A DNA stretch of 64,000 nt from CAYJAB01 sp964368305 (GCA_964368305.1 CAYJAB010000004.1:23707-87706); one strand, 5' to 3'. Positions 49,251 to 58,393 are shown, counted from the stretch's first letter. Notes: generated from the sequence alone by a model not told the origin. Program-made: numbers and translations.

Positions 49251-50868
49251 ATTCTACTCCAATAAATAAACTATATACAGGTTGATTCCCCATAATAACT
49301 TCAACCTCTACATCATATTTACTTGTAATATATTCTTCTATTCTCTCTACTTCTTTTTCATTTGAATCTTCACCAAAGATCAAAGTAACAATTTCAGACT
49401 CATCTGCTAATAATTGATCAATTAATGTTTCTGTAACTTCTTTTTTATCTTTAGAGCTTACAATAATGTTTTTCTCTAAAATACCCATATAATCAGAAGC
49501 ATTAATAGTAACTCCATCAATAGAAGTGTCTTTAATTGCATATGTCACTTGACCTGTACGCATACGAGAAATTGCCTCATTCATTTCAGTTAAGTTATCA
49601 TCTAATTCAATATCTGGATTAAACATAATACAAGCGCCAATCCCTTGAGGAATTGTTTTTGTAGGAAGAACAGTAATACTTTGCTCTTCTAAAACTGTAG
49701 CAGCTTGACTTGCAGCTAAAATAATATTTGAATTATTAGGAAGAATAATTACATGCTCCGCATTCAATTTTTTTATTACTTCAACAAAGTCTTCTGTAGA
49801 TGGATTCATTGTTTGTCCACCACTAATAACATGATCAACACGTAATTCTTTAAAGTACTCTGTTAATCCATCTCCAGCAGCAACAGCAATTAAAGCATAT
49901 TTCTTTTTAGGTGCACTACTTATCGCATCTGCAGAGGAAATAATATTTTCATGTTGCTCTTGCATATTCTCAATTTTCAATTTAACAAACTCACCATAAC
50001 GTTGTGCAATATTTAAAGCATCCCCTGGTGTTAATGTATGAACATGTACTTTTACAATATCATCATCTTGAACCACAACGATCGATTCACCAATACGCGC
50101 TAAAGCTTTTTTTACTTTATCTTCATCAAATGATACTAATCCATTTTCAGATAATCTTACAATAAACTCTGTGCAATACCCAAACTCTTCAGAAGACATT
50201 TGTTCTTGTACGCCCGCAGATGAAGTTGAAACTTCTTTTAATTCAATTGTTTTATTTAACAACGCATCTCTAAAACCTTCTAAAATCAAAACAAGGCCTG
50301 CTCCACCACTATCTACAACTCCAACTTCTTTTAATACTGGAAGAAGTTCTGGCGTTAAGTTAAGTGAAGTATGTGCTTCAACAATAAAATTTTCAAAGTA
50401 TTCTATTAATGTACAATCAGGATTGTTGATTACATATTCACGTGCCATGTAACTACTTTCTCTAATTACAGTTAAAATGGTACCTTCCACAGGTTTCATA
50501 ACTGCACGATATGCAATTTCACTTCCTTTAACAAAAGCGTTCGCTAGTGTTTCTACATCCGCTTCATCAACAGTTTCTAACCCTTGATAAAAACCTCTAA
50601 AAATTTGAGATAAGATAACACCTGAGTTTCCTCTTGCTCCCATCAACAAACCTTTAGATAAAGCTTTAGATATATCTTCCACTCGTTCACTTAAAGTCGC
50701 TTTTGCGTCTTTTACTCCTGATGCAAATGTTAAATGCATATTTGTTCCAGTATCACCATCTGGTACTGGAAACACATTTAAAGCATCTATTTCAGCATAA
50801 TGGTTAGTAAGATTATTACTCCCATTTTCCAACATATATTTTAATGTTGTTCCATTCAATAATTTCAT
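49249..50868 (-). CDS. fakA: Fatty acid kinase catalytic subunit FakA (DAK/YloV family)
   Basis: Phosphorylates fatty acids held by FakB proteins, feeding host-derived fatty acids into PlsX/PlsY. The N-terminal DhaL-type kinase domain (about 1-200) has NVFPVPDGDTGTNM and GARGNSGVILSQI. The middle and the C-terminal DegV-like domain (about 300-539, with ILPNNSNII and PTKTIPQGI) are complete. The start at 50868 has GAGGG upstream, and the gene follows the yloU-like gene by 10 bases, the usual Firmicutes pair. No fakB is in the window. Confidence 0.9.
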   Translation of the reverse strand: MKLLNGTTLKYMLENGSNNLTNHYAEIDALNVFPVPDGDTGTNMHLTFASGVKDAKATLSERVEDISKALSKGLLMGARGNSGVILSQIFRGFYQGLETVDEADVETLANAFVKGSEIAYRAVMKPVEGTILTVIRESSYMAREYVINNPDCTLIEYFENFIVEAHTSLNLTPELLPVLKEVGVVDSGGAGLVLILEGFRDALLNKTIELKEVSTSSAGVQEQMSSEEFGYCTEFIVRLSENGLVSFDEDKVKKALARIGESIVVVQDDDIVKVHVHTLTPGDALNIAQRYGEFVKLKIENMQEQHENIISSADAISSAPKKKYALIAVAAGDGLTEYFKELRVDHVISGGQTMNPSTEDFVEVIKKLNAEHVIILPNNSNIILAASQAATVLEEQSITVLPTKTIPQGIGACIMFNPDIELDDNLTEMNEAISRMRTGQVTYAIKDTSIDGVTINASDYMGILEKNIIVSSKDKKEVTETLIDQLLADESEIVTLIFGEDSNEKEVERIEEYITSKYDVEVEVIMGNQPVYSLFIGVE

Positions 50869-50878
50869 ATTTCCCTCA

Positions 50879-51238
50879 CTAATCAATAACGCGTACGCCT
50901 TGTACATAAACATTAATATGATTGAAATCTTGTTCTAATGTTCTTTCAAGTTCATATTTAACTTTCTTTTGTACTTCGCAAACAACCTCAGAAATTTTAA
51001 TTCCAAAGCTAATAATAATATATAGGTCTAATTCATAGCCAGAATCAATTTTACGAACAACGATTCCTTTACTATAATTTTCCTTTTTCAATAATTCAGC
51101 AAATCCATCTTTTAAAACTTTTTGAGAAGCCATCCCCACTACACCGTAGCATTCAGATACAATTCCACCTGCTAATGTAGCGATTGCTTCTTCAGAAATA
51201 TTAATACTTCCAAGTCTTGTACTATTTTCAATTGGCAT
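50879..51238 (-). CDS. Asp23/Gls24 family envelope stress response protein (YloU-like)
   Basis: A 119-residue Asp23-family protein: GSINISEEAIATLAGGIVSECYGVVGM at the N-terminus, then YELDLYIIISFGIKISEVVCEVQKKVK and the final HINVYVQGVRV. Family members sit at the membrane or affect envelope homeostasis. The start at 51238 has AGGAGG upstream; the longer frame to 51292 reads through the promoter. It is paired with fakA (yloU-yloV order of Bacillus). It is distinct from the YqhY-like paralogue at 3325-3654. Confidence 0.88.
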   Translation of the reverse strand: MPIENSTRLGSINISEEAIATLAGGIVSECYGVVGMASQKVLKDGFAELLKKENYSKGIVVRKIDSGYELDLYIIISFGIKISEVVCEVQKKVKYELERTLEQDFNHINVYVQGVRVID

Positions 51239-51260
51239 ATTATACCTCCTAATCCAAGTT

Positions 51261-51269
51261 ATTATAGCA
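51261..51269 (-). promoter_or_regulatory. Extended -10 promoter of yloU-fakA
   Basis: The minus strand reads TGCTATAAT with the hexamer at 51261-51266, 23 bases before the ATG. No good -35. Confidence 0.5.
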
Positions 51270-51309
51270 AAAATAATTTGATTATAAAACATTTTTTCAA
51301 TTTATCGTG

Positions 51310-52107
51310 TTATTCATCCATATTTTGTGCGTTTTTTATCTCTTCACATGGCGTACTATAATACGTATTTGTTGCATCATTTATAAATAAACAACCATTA
51401 TTTATATGCAATACCTCTACAATTTCATAATAATTATTTAAGTTATTTAGTGCATAAATACTAGAATAAATACGATTGCCATCCATCATGATTACTTCTA
51501 TCATACGATTATCATAAGATACTTCATATTGATGAATTTCCGATATTTTACTTAAAATTCTATCCTCTACGTGTTCAAACGCCTTTGCGAGCTCTTTTTG
51601 CATATCTTCTGTATCAAAACCTACTATTACAGGAAGATGGCGAATAAGAGCTGCTTCATCATTTAAATCATCTAATACTGTTCCATCCTCTAATAAAAAC
51701 AAATAATCATTTGAGTCATAATATCCAACAATTTTGTGTTCTGTAATGTTGATATCTAATGATCTATCAAAAAATGAACTATTAATTTTGACATCTTTAA
51801 TTAACGGATGACTTTTAATTGACTTTTCGATGCTTGAGGCAAATGTCATCAAATAATAATCGTCATAATCAATCCCACTTAAGTCAAATACTTCATTAGA
51901 ACTTAAATATGAATTTCCAGAGATTGTTACTTTAGAAATTTTAGAAATCGAAGTCGTCATATATAAATAAAATAAGAATGAGATAAGCAACATGATACAA
52001 ATAACAAAAATTACCTTTATGTTTCTTTTTCTCTTTTTAACTTTTGTACTCTTTTTATGATCATTAATTAATGTATCAACTGTTTCAACATCTTTATTAT
52101 AGCTCAT
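51310..52107 (-). CDS. divIB: Cell division protein FtsQ/DivIB
   Basis: Bitopic membrane protein of the divisome. A basic cytoplasmic N-terminus (1-30, KKSTKVKKRKRN) and one membrane helix (about 31-51) lead to an extracellular POTRA domain (ISKVTISGNSYLSSNEV from about 56) and a beta domain. A C-terminal tail follows. Length (265) is normal. It is last in murG-murB-divIB, the order found in Bacillus, and starts 4 bases after the murB stop. Confidence 0.88.
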   Translation of the reverse strand: MSYNKDVETVDTLINDHKKSTKVKKRKRNIKVIFVICIMLLISFLFYLYMTTSISKISKVTISGNSYLSSNEVFDLSGIDYDDYYLMTFASSIEKSIKSHPLIKDVKINSSFFDRSLDINITEHKIVGYYDSNDYLFLLEDGTVLDDLNDEAALIRHLPVIVGFDTEDMQKELAKAFEHVEDRILSKISEIHQYEVSYDNRMIEVIMMDGNRIYSSIYALNNLNNYYEIVEVLHINNGCLFINDATNTYYSTPCEEIKNAQNMDE

Positions 52108-52111
52108 AATA

Positions 52112-53005
52112 TCACCAGTTAAACTTTTCTATTTCCATCATTAATCGAACATTAAACTTCAAAAAAACTGTTTTTTGTGTTAATTCAATTAAATCCATAA
52201 CATCCTTTGCAGATGCTTTATTTTTATTAACAATAAAGTTAGCATGTTTTTCACTAATTTGTGCACCACCAATACTTTTACCTCTTAATCCACTTTGTTC
52301 AATTAATTGCCATGCGAACATATTGTCTAAATTTCTAAAGACGCTTCCAGCACTTGGATAGTTAAGCGGTTGAGTACTCATTCTTCTTTCTCTTCTTTGA
52401 TCAACAATTTCTCTAATTTTTTCAGTGCTTTCTTGATGTAGTTGTATTTTAGCAGCCAATATTATCCAATCTGGATTAACTGTAAAAATACTAGAGCGGT
52501 ACAGAAATGCAAGTTCAGAAGACTTCATCCATATACTGTTTCCATCTCGATAGACTAGAACTTCACTGACCACATCTTTCATAGAACTTTTATATGCACC
52601 GGCATTCATGAAAATTGCGCCACCAACGGTTCCTGGAATTCCACTTGCAAATTCCAAGCCACCTAAACCTTTTTGCATCGCTTCATAACAAACGCTAATA
52701 AGACTACACCCTGCCTCAACAACACATGTTGTTTTATCAAAATAACAATTTGTAAATGTCTTATCTAACCTAATAATTACACCGTGAAATACTGAATCAC
52801 TAAATAATAAATTTGAACCTTTCCCAATAATTTTATATGGAAAACCAGATTGCTTACAAAGATTTATAACCTGATCCAAAGATACCAAATCAATAGGATA
52901 TACAACGCAATCAACCGCGCCACCTACACGCATAGTAGTCATTGATGAAGCCGAAACATTGTATTCTACTTTTCCATACTGTTCTAAAATATGATACTTA
53001 TCCAT
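52112..53005 (-). CDS. murB: UDP-N-acetylenolpyruvoylglucosamine reductase
   Basis: FAD enzyme that makes UDP-MurNAc for peptidoglycan. FAD-binding segments KGSNLLFS and FASGIPGTVGGAIFMNAGAYKSSM are intact, followed by YRSSIF and the active-site region PLNYPSAGSVFRN. The C-terminal part HANFIVNKNKASAKDVMDLI is typical. Length (297) is normal. It overlaps murG by 8 bases and is translated with it. Confidence 0.94.
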   Translation of the reverse strand: MDKYHILEQYGKVEYNVSASSMTTMRVGGAVDCVVYPIDLVSLDQVINLCKQSGFPYKIIGKGSNLLFSDSVFHGVIIRLDKTFTNCYFDKTTCVVEAGCSLISVCYEAMQKGLGGLEFASGIPGTVGGAIFMNAGAYKSSMKDVVSEVLVYRDGNSIWMKSSELAFLYRSSIFTVNPDWIILAAKIQLHQESTEKIREIVDQRRERRMSTQPLNYPSAGSVFRNLDNMFAWQLIEQSGLRGKSIGGAQISEKHANFIVNKNKASAKDVMDLIELTQKTVFLKFNVRLMMEIEKFNW

Positions 53006-54092
53006 TCACATCACCTACCATCTTATCTATCAATTCAATAATATCAAATGCAGCATTTTGCTTTCCTAATTTTTGTGCCGCTTCACTCATTTCATTACGT
53101 TTTTTACTATCTAACATAATACTATCTAATTTTTCAACAAATAAATCTGTACTCATATCTTTTTCTTCAATCATAATTGATGAATTAGCATTAACCATCG
53201 CTTGTGCATTTATAACTTGATGGTTATGTGGAACATATGGACTTGGAATAATGATACTTGCAAGGGATGCTGCAGAAATCTCAGCCGCGCTTGTTGCCCC
53301 ACCTCTTGAAACAATCGCTGTTAAATATGGGTAAAGTGGCAATGTCTCAACATACTCTACAATTTTTACATTATCACTCTCATCTATTTCATTTGTTACA
53401 TTTTTATAATGTCTCTTTCCAGTAACATAAATTGTTTGATATGGTTTTTCTTTTAGTTTACTTAAAACTTCCACAAATAATTTATTCATTGATTCACTAC
53501 CTTGTGAACCCATAACAATTAATACAGTCTCAATTGAATCTACTAGTCCATATGTACTTAATAAGTCACCATTTCTTTTATCTGTGTGTACTTCACTCGC
53601 TCTTGGGTTTCCTAACAAAACAACTTTTTCTTTTGGGAATTGATGCTCAACCTCTTTATAACATGTTACAACTTTATTCGCAAATTTAGCTAGAAATCTA
53701 TTAGCTTTTCCAGCACATGAATTTTGCTCATGTAATAGTGTTGGATATCCAAGTTTGCTAGCAGCTAAAATTACGGGCGCACTTACATACCCTCCAAATC
53801 CAATTACAATATCTGGATTTATTTCTTTTATTTTCTCTTGTGTATTTATAAAAGATTTAATTAAAGTTGTAGATGCTTTTAATTTATTGATAATTGAACC
53901 ATTAAATCCAACTGCATCTATTGCTACAAATTTAAATCCAAAACTTGGTACAATTGTTGATTCCATATGGTTGGAAGTTCCGAAAAAAATAATATCACAC
54001 TTACTTTGTTTCTTTTCTTTAATCATCTTTGCAAGTGAAATCGCAGGATAAATATGTCCCCCAGTTCCACCAGTCGCAATTATTATTTTCAT
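52998..54092 (-). CDS. murG: Undecaprenyl-PP-MurNAc-pentapeptide GlcNAc transferase MurG
   Basis: Adds GlcNAc to lipid I at the inner membrane face to make lipid II. The N-terminal GGTGGHIYPAISLA motif, GFGGYVSAPVILAA, and the C-terminal donor-site segments SRGGATSAAEISAASLASIIIPSPYVPHNHQ are conserved. Length (364) is normal. It is the first gene of a division and cell-wall run (murG-murB-divIB), with AAAGGGTG 10 bases before the ATG. Confidence 0.94.
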   Translation of the reverse strand: MKIIIATGGTGGHIYPAISLAKMIKEKKQSKCDIIFFGTSNHMESTIVPSFGFKFVAIDAVGFNGSIINKLKASTTLIKSFINTQEKIKEINPDIVIGFGGYVSAPVILAASKLGYPTLLHEQNSCAGKANRFLAKFANKVVTCYKEVEHQFPKEKVVLLGNPRASEVHTDKRNGDLLSTYGLVDSIETVLIVMGSQGSESMNKLFVEVLSKLKEKPYQTIYVTGKRHYKNVTNEIDESDNVKIVEYVETLPLYPYLTAIVSRGGATSAAEISAASLASIIIPSPYVPHNHQVINAQAMVNANSSIMIEEKDMSTDLFVEKLDSIMLDSKKRNEMSEAAQKLGKQNAAFDIIELIDKMVGDVNG

Positions 54093-54224
54093 TTATAACA
54101 CACCCTTTTCTTATTTAATCAACAAAATAGTTTTGATTTCAAAGTATTATTACCCTTATTTACTCATCAATTTTACCATAAAAACAGATTAGAATAAACC
54201 TTTATTAAAGTGGATAAAACGTCA

Positions 54225-54254
54225 ATAAAAAAATATTGTTATTAAACAATATTT
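54225..54254 (-). terminator. Terminator after ruvB
   Basis: The minus-strand stem AAATATTGTT-TAAT-AACAATATTT continues into a T-run. It starts at the ruvB stop codon. Confidence 0.75.
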
Positions 54255-55252
54255 TAAAGTTTTAAATTATCTTGATACGCAATATTAAGATGCGCATATG
54301 CTTTCTCAGTTACAACGCGTCCTCTATTTGTTCTATTTATAAAACCGATTTGAAGAAGATAAGGCTCATATACATCTTCAAGCGTCATCGACTCTTCTCC
54401 AATACTGCTCGCAAGTGCTTCAAGTCCAACAGGACCACCCTTGAAACGTTCAATAATTCCGTTTAAATAACGAATATCTACATCATCCAATCCCAAGCAG
54501 TCAATTTTTAGACGGTCAAGTGCATCCTTTGCGATTGCATGCGTAATTATTCCATTATTCAAGACTTGTGCAAAATCACGGACACGCTTAAACAATCTAT
54601 TCGCAATTCTTGGTGTTCCTCTAGATCTTTTAGCTATTTCTAAACTTGCGTCATCCTCTATCATTGTGTTCAATACAACAGCTGTTCTTTTTACAATTGA
54701 ATGTAGTTGTTCAATTGTATAATATTCCAATTTATTCACAATACCAAAACGGTCTCTTAAAGGTGAACTTAAGTCTCCCGCACGCGTTGTTGCACCCACA
54801 AGAGTAAACGGAGGTAAATCAATACGAACTGAACGTACACTCGCGTCTTTTCCAACAACAATATCTATACAATAATCTTCCATAGCAGGATATAAAACCT
54901 CTTCAACCACTTTTGGAATACGATGAATTTCGTCAATAAATAACACATCCCCGGCTTCTAAAGTAGATAAAATCGCCGCTAAATCACCTGCTCTTTCAAT
55001 ACTTGGACCACTTGTCGTTTTTATATTTCCATGCATTTCGTTTGCTAAAATATAAGCTAAAGTTGTCTTTCCAAGTCCTGGAGGCCCATATAATAAAACA
55101 TGGTCCAACGCTTCATTTCTATTAAGTGCTGCTGTTGTAAAAATAGTTAAGTTTTCTTTAATATGATCTTGTCCAATATACTCTCTAAAACTCTCAGGGC
55201 GAAGTGATAATTCCTCTTCATCTGTCTTTAATGCTGTAACTAATCTTTCCAT
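54254..55252 (-). CDS. ruvB: Holliday junction branch migration helicase RuvB
   Basis: AAA+ motor that drives branch migration with RuvA. Walker A GPPGLGKTT, Walker B LFIDEIHR, sensor segment GATTRAGDLSSPLRDRFG and the winged-helix C-terminus (RVVTEKAYAHLNI) are visible. Length (332) is normal. It starts one base after the ruvA stop; queA and tgt, often next to ruvAB in Firmicutes, are not here. ruvC is absent, as expected for this phylum (RecU is used instead). Confidence 0.95.
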   Translation of the reverse strand: MERLVTALKTDEEELSLRPESFREYIGQDHIKENLTIFTTAALNRNEALDHVLLYGPPGLGKTTLAYILANEMHGNIKTTSGPSIERAGDLAAILSTLEAGDVLFIDEIHRIPKVVEEVLYPAMEDYCIDIVVGKDASVRSVRIDLPPFTLVGATTRAGDLSSPLRDRFGIVNKLEYYTIEQLHSIVKRTAVVLNTMIEDDASLEIAKRSRGTPRIANRLFKRVRDFAQVLNNGIITHAIAKDALDRLKIDCLGLDDVDIRYLNGIIERFKGGPVGLEALASSIGEESMTLEDVYEPYLLQIGFINRTNRGRVVTEKAYAHLNIAYQDNLKL

Positions 55253-55253
55253 A

Positions 55254-55832
55254 TTATCCTATCTTCCTTTTCAACAATAGCTTTAATCCTTCTTTTATTA
55301 ATTCATCTGTTGATAAATTTTCTTTAGAAGAAAGCTCTTTACTAATAAATTGAAGTTCTGATGCCTTATAACCTAAAGATTTTAAACCAGAAATTGCATC
55401 CTCATAATTTATATTCTTTTTACCTTCTTTTGCAACATCTTGTATTAATTTTCCTTTTAAATCTAAAATGATTTGCGATGCAGTTTTCGCACCAATACCA
55501 GGTAGTTTTTTTAATATAGACAAATCACTATTTTCAATCGCAGAAATTAAGTGCTCTACTTTTGTAGCCGCTAAAATATTTAACGCGGTCTTTGGCCCTA
55601 CTCCTTTTACTGAAATTAAATTCATAAATAAATTTTTTTCTTCATTAGAAATAAATCCAAATAAACTAATTTCATCTTCTTTTACATGCTGATATGTATA
55701 TATCATGACATCTTGATTTAATACAATTGAATCAGGATGCGCAAAAAAAACATGATATCCAATACCATTGTTTTCAATCAAAACATAATCTAGTCCATAA
55801 GAGTGGACTTTTCCTTTAATAAATCCGATCAT
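55254..55832 (-). CDS. ruvA: Holliday junction DNA helicase subunit RuvA
   Basis: Tetrameric junction-binding partner of RuvB. An N-terminal OB-fold (1-62), two helix-hairpin-helix motifs (SVKGVGPKTALNIL and KLPGIGAKTASQIILDLK) and a C-terminal RuvB-binding domain (about 145-192) are all present. Length (192) is normal. AGGTGAT lies before the ATG, and a TATAAT hexamer (55848-55853) stands only 15 bases upstream of the start codon, giving a very short leader. Confidence 0.94.
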   Translation of the reverse strand: MIGFIKGKVHSYGLDYVLIENNGIGYHVFFAHPDSIVLNQDVMIYTYQHVKEDEISLFGFISNEEKNLFMNLISVKGVGPKTALNILAATKVEHLISAIENSDLSILKKLPGIGAKTASQIILDLKGKLIQDVAKEGKKNINYEDAISGLKSLGYKASELQFISKELSSKENLSTDELIKEGLKLLLKRKIG

Positions 55833-55865
55833 TTTATCACCTATTTAATTATACAGTATTTAAAA

Positions 55866-55906
55866 ATAAAACAAAACAAGTAATAAAAAATACTTGTTTT
55901 GTTTTT
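55866..55906 (-). terminator. Bidirectional terminator after obgE
   Basis: AAAACAAAACAAGTA (55868-55882) and TACTTGTTTTGTTTT (55891-55905) form a 15-bp stem with an 8-base loop and a T-rich end. It closes the rplU-obgE operon. Confidence 0.75.
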
Positions 55907-55908
55907 AA

Positions 55909-57183
55909 TTATTCAACGAATTTGAATTGATAGTCTAATAAATAGACAATATCTCCATCTTCCGCACCTTTTTTACGAAGTGCATCATCTACACCCATTT
56001 TTCTTAATGCATGTCCGAAACGATTAATACTAGAATCTGCATTAAAATCAGTCATGACAAATAACTTTTCAACTTTAGGACCTTGAATTCTCCATTGTCC
56101 ATTTCCTAAATTTAACACCACAAAATCATCATCAGGTGAATCATATTTATACAATACACCGGCAATTTCTTCTTCCATAATTGGGAAGCTTTCTGTAGTA
56201 TCAACAAGATCTGCAATTTGATATAATACTGGTTCTAACCCTTCAGCAATAATAGTCGTACATGGGAATACTACCACATTAGGATACTCTTTTTTAAATC
56301 TTATTAGGTTTTCTTCAGCATTATCTAAATCCATCTTATTTGCTAAAACAACTTGAGGTCTTTCAGATAATCGATAATGATAACTATTTAACTCTTCATT
56401 AATAACACGATAATCTTCCAAAGGATCTCTGCCATCATTTGCACCCATATCTACGATATGAACAATAACACGACATCTTTCAATATGACGTAAAAATTGA
56501 TGTCCAAGACCTTTACCTTGTGCTGCTCCTTTAATTAATCCAGGTAAATCAGCCATTACAAACGATCTTCCATCAGGTGCTTGAACAACACCTAAATTTG
56601 GAACAATTGTTGTAAAGTGATAATCAGCAATTTCTGGTTTTGCCTTTGATACAACAGATAGTAAAGTAGATTTTCCTACAGATGGAAATCCAACTAACCC
56701 AACATCAGCAAGAAGTTTTAATTCAATTTGAATTTCTTTTTCTTCACCAGGCTCACCAAGTTCTGCGTAATCAGGCGCAGAATTTCTACTAGACATAAAA
56801 TGATAGTTTCCTCTACCACCACGGCCTCCACTTGCAATTATAGCTTCTTGATCAATATGAATTAAATCAGCAATAACTGCACCAGTTTCAGCATCTTTTA
56901 CAACAGTACCTTGAGGAACTTTAACAATGTAATCCCCTCCATCAGCACCGTGCATTTTTTTAGGTTTACCAGATCCACCATTTCCAGCAACAATTTTTTT
57001 ATTGTAACGCAAGTCTAATAAAGTAGACTTATGAGAATCTACTTTAAAAATAATGTTACCACCGGCACCACCATCTCCACCACTTGGTCCCCCAAGTGGA
57101 ACGTATTTCTCACGTCGGAATGTAACTAAACCTTTTCCACCATTACCAGCTTTAACTGATATTTTTACGCGATCTATAAACAT
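55909..57183 (-). CDS. obgE: GTPase Obg (CgtA)
   Basis: Ribosome-associated GTPase acting in 50S maturation and stress control. The glycine-rich Obg fold (about 1-157, with GGPSGGDGGAGGN and GGRGGRGNYHF) is followed by a GTPase domain (G1 GFPSVGKS, DLPGL, NKMD) and a C-terminal OCT domain (about 345-424). Length (424) is typical of Firmicutes Obg. It follows rpmA across a 55-base gap that contains a hairpin, and ends the rplU-prp-rpmA-obgE operon. Confidence 0.95.
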   Translation of the reverse strand: MFIDRVKISVKAGNGGKGLVTFRREKYVPLGGPSGGDGGAGGNIIFKVDSHKSTLLDLRYNKKIVAGNGGSGKPKKMHGADGGDYIVKVPQGTVVKDAETGAVIADLIHIDQEAIIASGGRGGRGNYHFMSSRNSAPDYAELGEPGEEKEIQIELKLLADVGLVGFPSVGKSTLLSVVSKAKPEIADYHFTTIVPNLGVVQAPDGRSFVMADLPGLIKGAAQGKGLGHQFLRHIERCRVIVHIVDMGANDGRDPLEDYRVINEELNSYHYRLSERPQVVLANKMDLDNAEENLIRFKKEYPNVVVFPCTTIIAEGLEPVLYQIADLVDTTESFPIMEEEIAGVLYKYDSPDDDFVVLNLGNGQWRIQGPKVEKLFVMTDFNADSSINRFGHALRKMGVDDALRKKGAEDGDIVYLLDYQFKFVE

Positions 57184-57212
57184 ATAATCACTCCTCTCTA
57201 TAAATAGATATA

Positions 57213-57238
57213 AAAGTCCCCAAAGAATGGGGACTTAA
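57213..57238 (-). terminator. Attenuator hairpin between rpmA and obgE
   Basis: The minus-strand stem AAGTCCCC-ATTCTTT-GGGGACTT is followed by only a short TTAT run. It is a strong stem with a weak T-tract, suited to partial termination, so obgE would be made at a lower level than L21 and L27. Confidence 0.6.
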
Positions 57239-57523
57239 TTAAGCTTGTGGATAAACTGAAACTTGTTTTCTATCTTTTCCTAAACGTTCGAATTTAACAA
57301 TACCATCTGCCATTGCAAATAATGTATCATCTCCTCCTCTACCAACGTTAGTACCTGGATGAATTTTTGTTCCACGTTGACGATAAATAATACTTCCACA
57401 TCTTGTGAATTGACCGTCAGCTTTTTTAGCACCTAAACGTTTAGAATGAGAATCACGACCGTTTCTTGTCGAACCTACACCCTTTTTAGAAGCGAATAAT
57501 TGGATATTTAATATAAACTTCAT
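57239..57523 (-). CDS. rpmA: 50S ribosomal protein L27 (with Prp-cleaved N-terminal extension)
   Basis: Ribosomal protein near the peptidyl-transferase centre. The mature part starts ASKKGVGSTRNGRDS and continues through KIHPGTNVGRGGDDTLFA. In front are ten extra residues, MKFILNIQLF, the Firmicutes-type extension that must be removed by the protease Prp so that the conserved N-terminus can reach the active site. Prp is encoded just upstream. Length (94) is normal for the extended form. Confidence 0.95.
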   Translation of the reverse strand: MKFILNIQLFASKKGVGSTRNGRDSHSKRLGAKKADGQFTRCGSIIYRQRGTKIHPGTNVGRGGDDTLFAMADGIVKFERLGKDRKQVSVYPQA

Positions 57524-57526
57524 CGG

Positions 57527-57841
57527 TTATACCTCCTGTTTATCAATAATAATATAGTTTTGATACGAAGTCTGGATTGTTTCTAACTGAATTAATCCAA
57601 CTTTTAATATCATTTGACTTTTATCTTCTATTTCTTTTACAGAAATAACTACTTTATTTTCATGTAGTTCTAAATTACATGAATCTTGTGCTAACATATC
57701 TAATGCATTTAATAATCCTACAGCAACACTACTTACACCAGCACAGACAACGTCTTTACCAGAGTCAGCATATTGAGCATGACCACTAACTATGACACTA
57801 ATAATGTTCTCATTTTGGGTCTTAACACTCACCCGAATCAT
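57527..57841 (-). CDS. prp: Ribosomal-processing cysteine protease Prp (YsxB)
   Basis: A 104-residue cysteine protease that trims the L27 extension. The catalytic pair is His21 (VSGHAQYA) and Cys33 (DVVCAGVSSVAVGLLNAL), in the family's usual positions. It lies between rplU and rpmA with gaps of 2 and 3 bases, the conserved Firmicutes arrangement that keeps protease and substrate together. Confidence 0.92.
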   Translation of the reverse strand: MIRVSVKTQNENIISVIVSGHAQYADSGKDVVCAGVSSVAVGLLNALDMLAQDSCNLELHENKVVISVKEIEDKSQMILKVGLIQLETIQTSYQNYIIIDKQEV

Positions 57842-57843
57842 AA

Positions 57844-58155
57844 TTAAGCCTCGATAGCTTCAATTACAAGTTTTGTATACGGTTGACGGTGACCTTGTTT
57901 GCGATGAGAAGAACCATTTTTAGCTTTGTATTTAAAAATCGTAATCTTTTTCGCTTTACCTTGTTTTTCTACTTTAGCTTTAACAGTAACTCCTTTTACA
58001 TATGGAGCACCTACCTTAGTAGCTTTGTTTGAATAAACTAATACTTTGTCGAATACTACTTCAGCCCCAGCTTCAACGTCTAATTTCTCAACGTAAATTT
58101 CTTGACCTACTTCAACACGTAATTGTTTACCACCTGTTTCAATAATTGCGTACAT
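57844..58155 (-). CDS. rplU: 50S ribosomal protein L21
   Basis: A 23S rRNA-binding protein of 103 residues: MYAIIETGGKQLRVEVGQ at the N-terminus and KKITIFKYKAKNGSSHRKQGHRQPYT near the end, as in all L21 proteins. The start at 58155 has AGGAGGTG upstream. The frame is open to 58239, but that stretch is the structured L21 leader and not protein. First gene of the operon. Confidence 0.95.
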   Translation of the reverse strand: MYAIIETGGKQLRVEVGQEIYVEKLDVEAGAEVVFDKVLVYSNKATKVGAPYVKGVTVKAKVEKQGKAKKITIFKYKAKNGSSHRKQGHRQPYTKLVIEAIEA

Positions 58156-58256
58156 AATACACCTCCTGTTCATTTTGTAAGACTCGCCAAATAAGGTGGA
58201 ATAATCACTTAATACCTTATAATGTGCGGTTGTAGCCACTCAAGAGGACATACAAC
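58156..58256 (-). promoter_or_regulatory. L21 (rplU) leader RNA
   Basis: The roughly 100-base leader is structured: GTTGTA pairs with TACAAC around a 16-base loop (GGCTACAACC side), and AAGGT pairs with ACCTT further on, followed by TTGGCGAGTC and the ribosome site. Position and look fit the L21 leader described in Firmicutes, presumed to mediate autoregulation by L21. I did not score it against the family model. Confidence 0.6.
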
Positions 58257-58262
58257 GTAGTC

Positions 58263-58291
58263 ATATTACCACAAACTACATTTTAAGTCAA
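58263..58291 (-). promoter_or_regulatory. Promoter of the rplU-obgE operon
   Basis: TTGACT (58286-58291), a 17-base spacer and TAATAT (58263-58268), the latter preceded by TGG, lie on the minus strand. Strong consensus match. Confidence 0.7.
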
Positions 58292-58359
58292 TCAAATTTA
58301 ATGATATTCCTTTTATATGTTTGTTTTATTATTTTACATAATTTTAGATGTATTTTCAA

Positions 58360-58387
58360 TAAAAAACTTCACATTTCTGTGAAGTTT
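58360..58387 (-). terminator. Terminator after the FMN-binding lipoprotein gene
   Basis: AAACTTCACA and TGTGAAGTTT form a 10-bp stem with a 4-base loop and a T-run on the minus strand. Confidence 0.8.
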
Positions 58388-58393
58388 AAACGA

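Noticed and set aside
58156..58239. 28-residue N-terminal extension of L21
   Set aside because: The frame is open but lies over the structured leader; the ATG at 58155 has a perfect AGGAGG site and gives the standard 103-residue L21.
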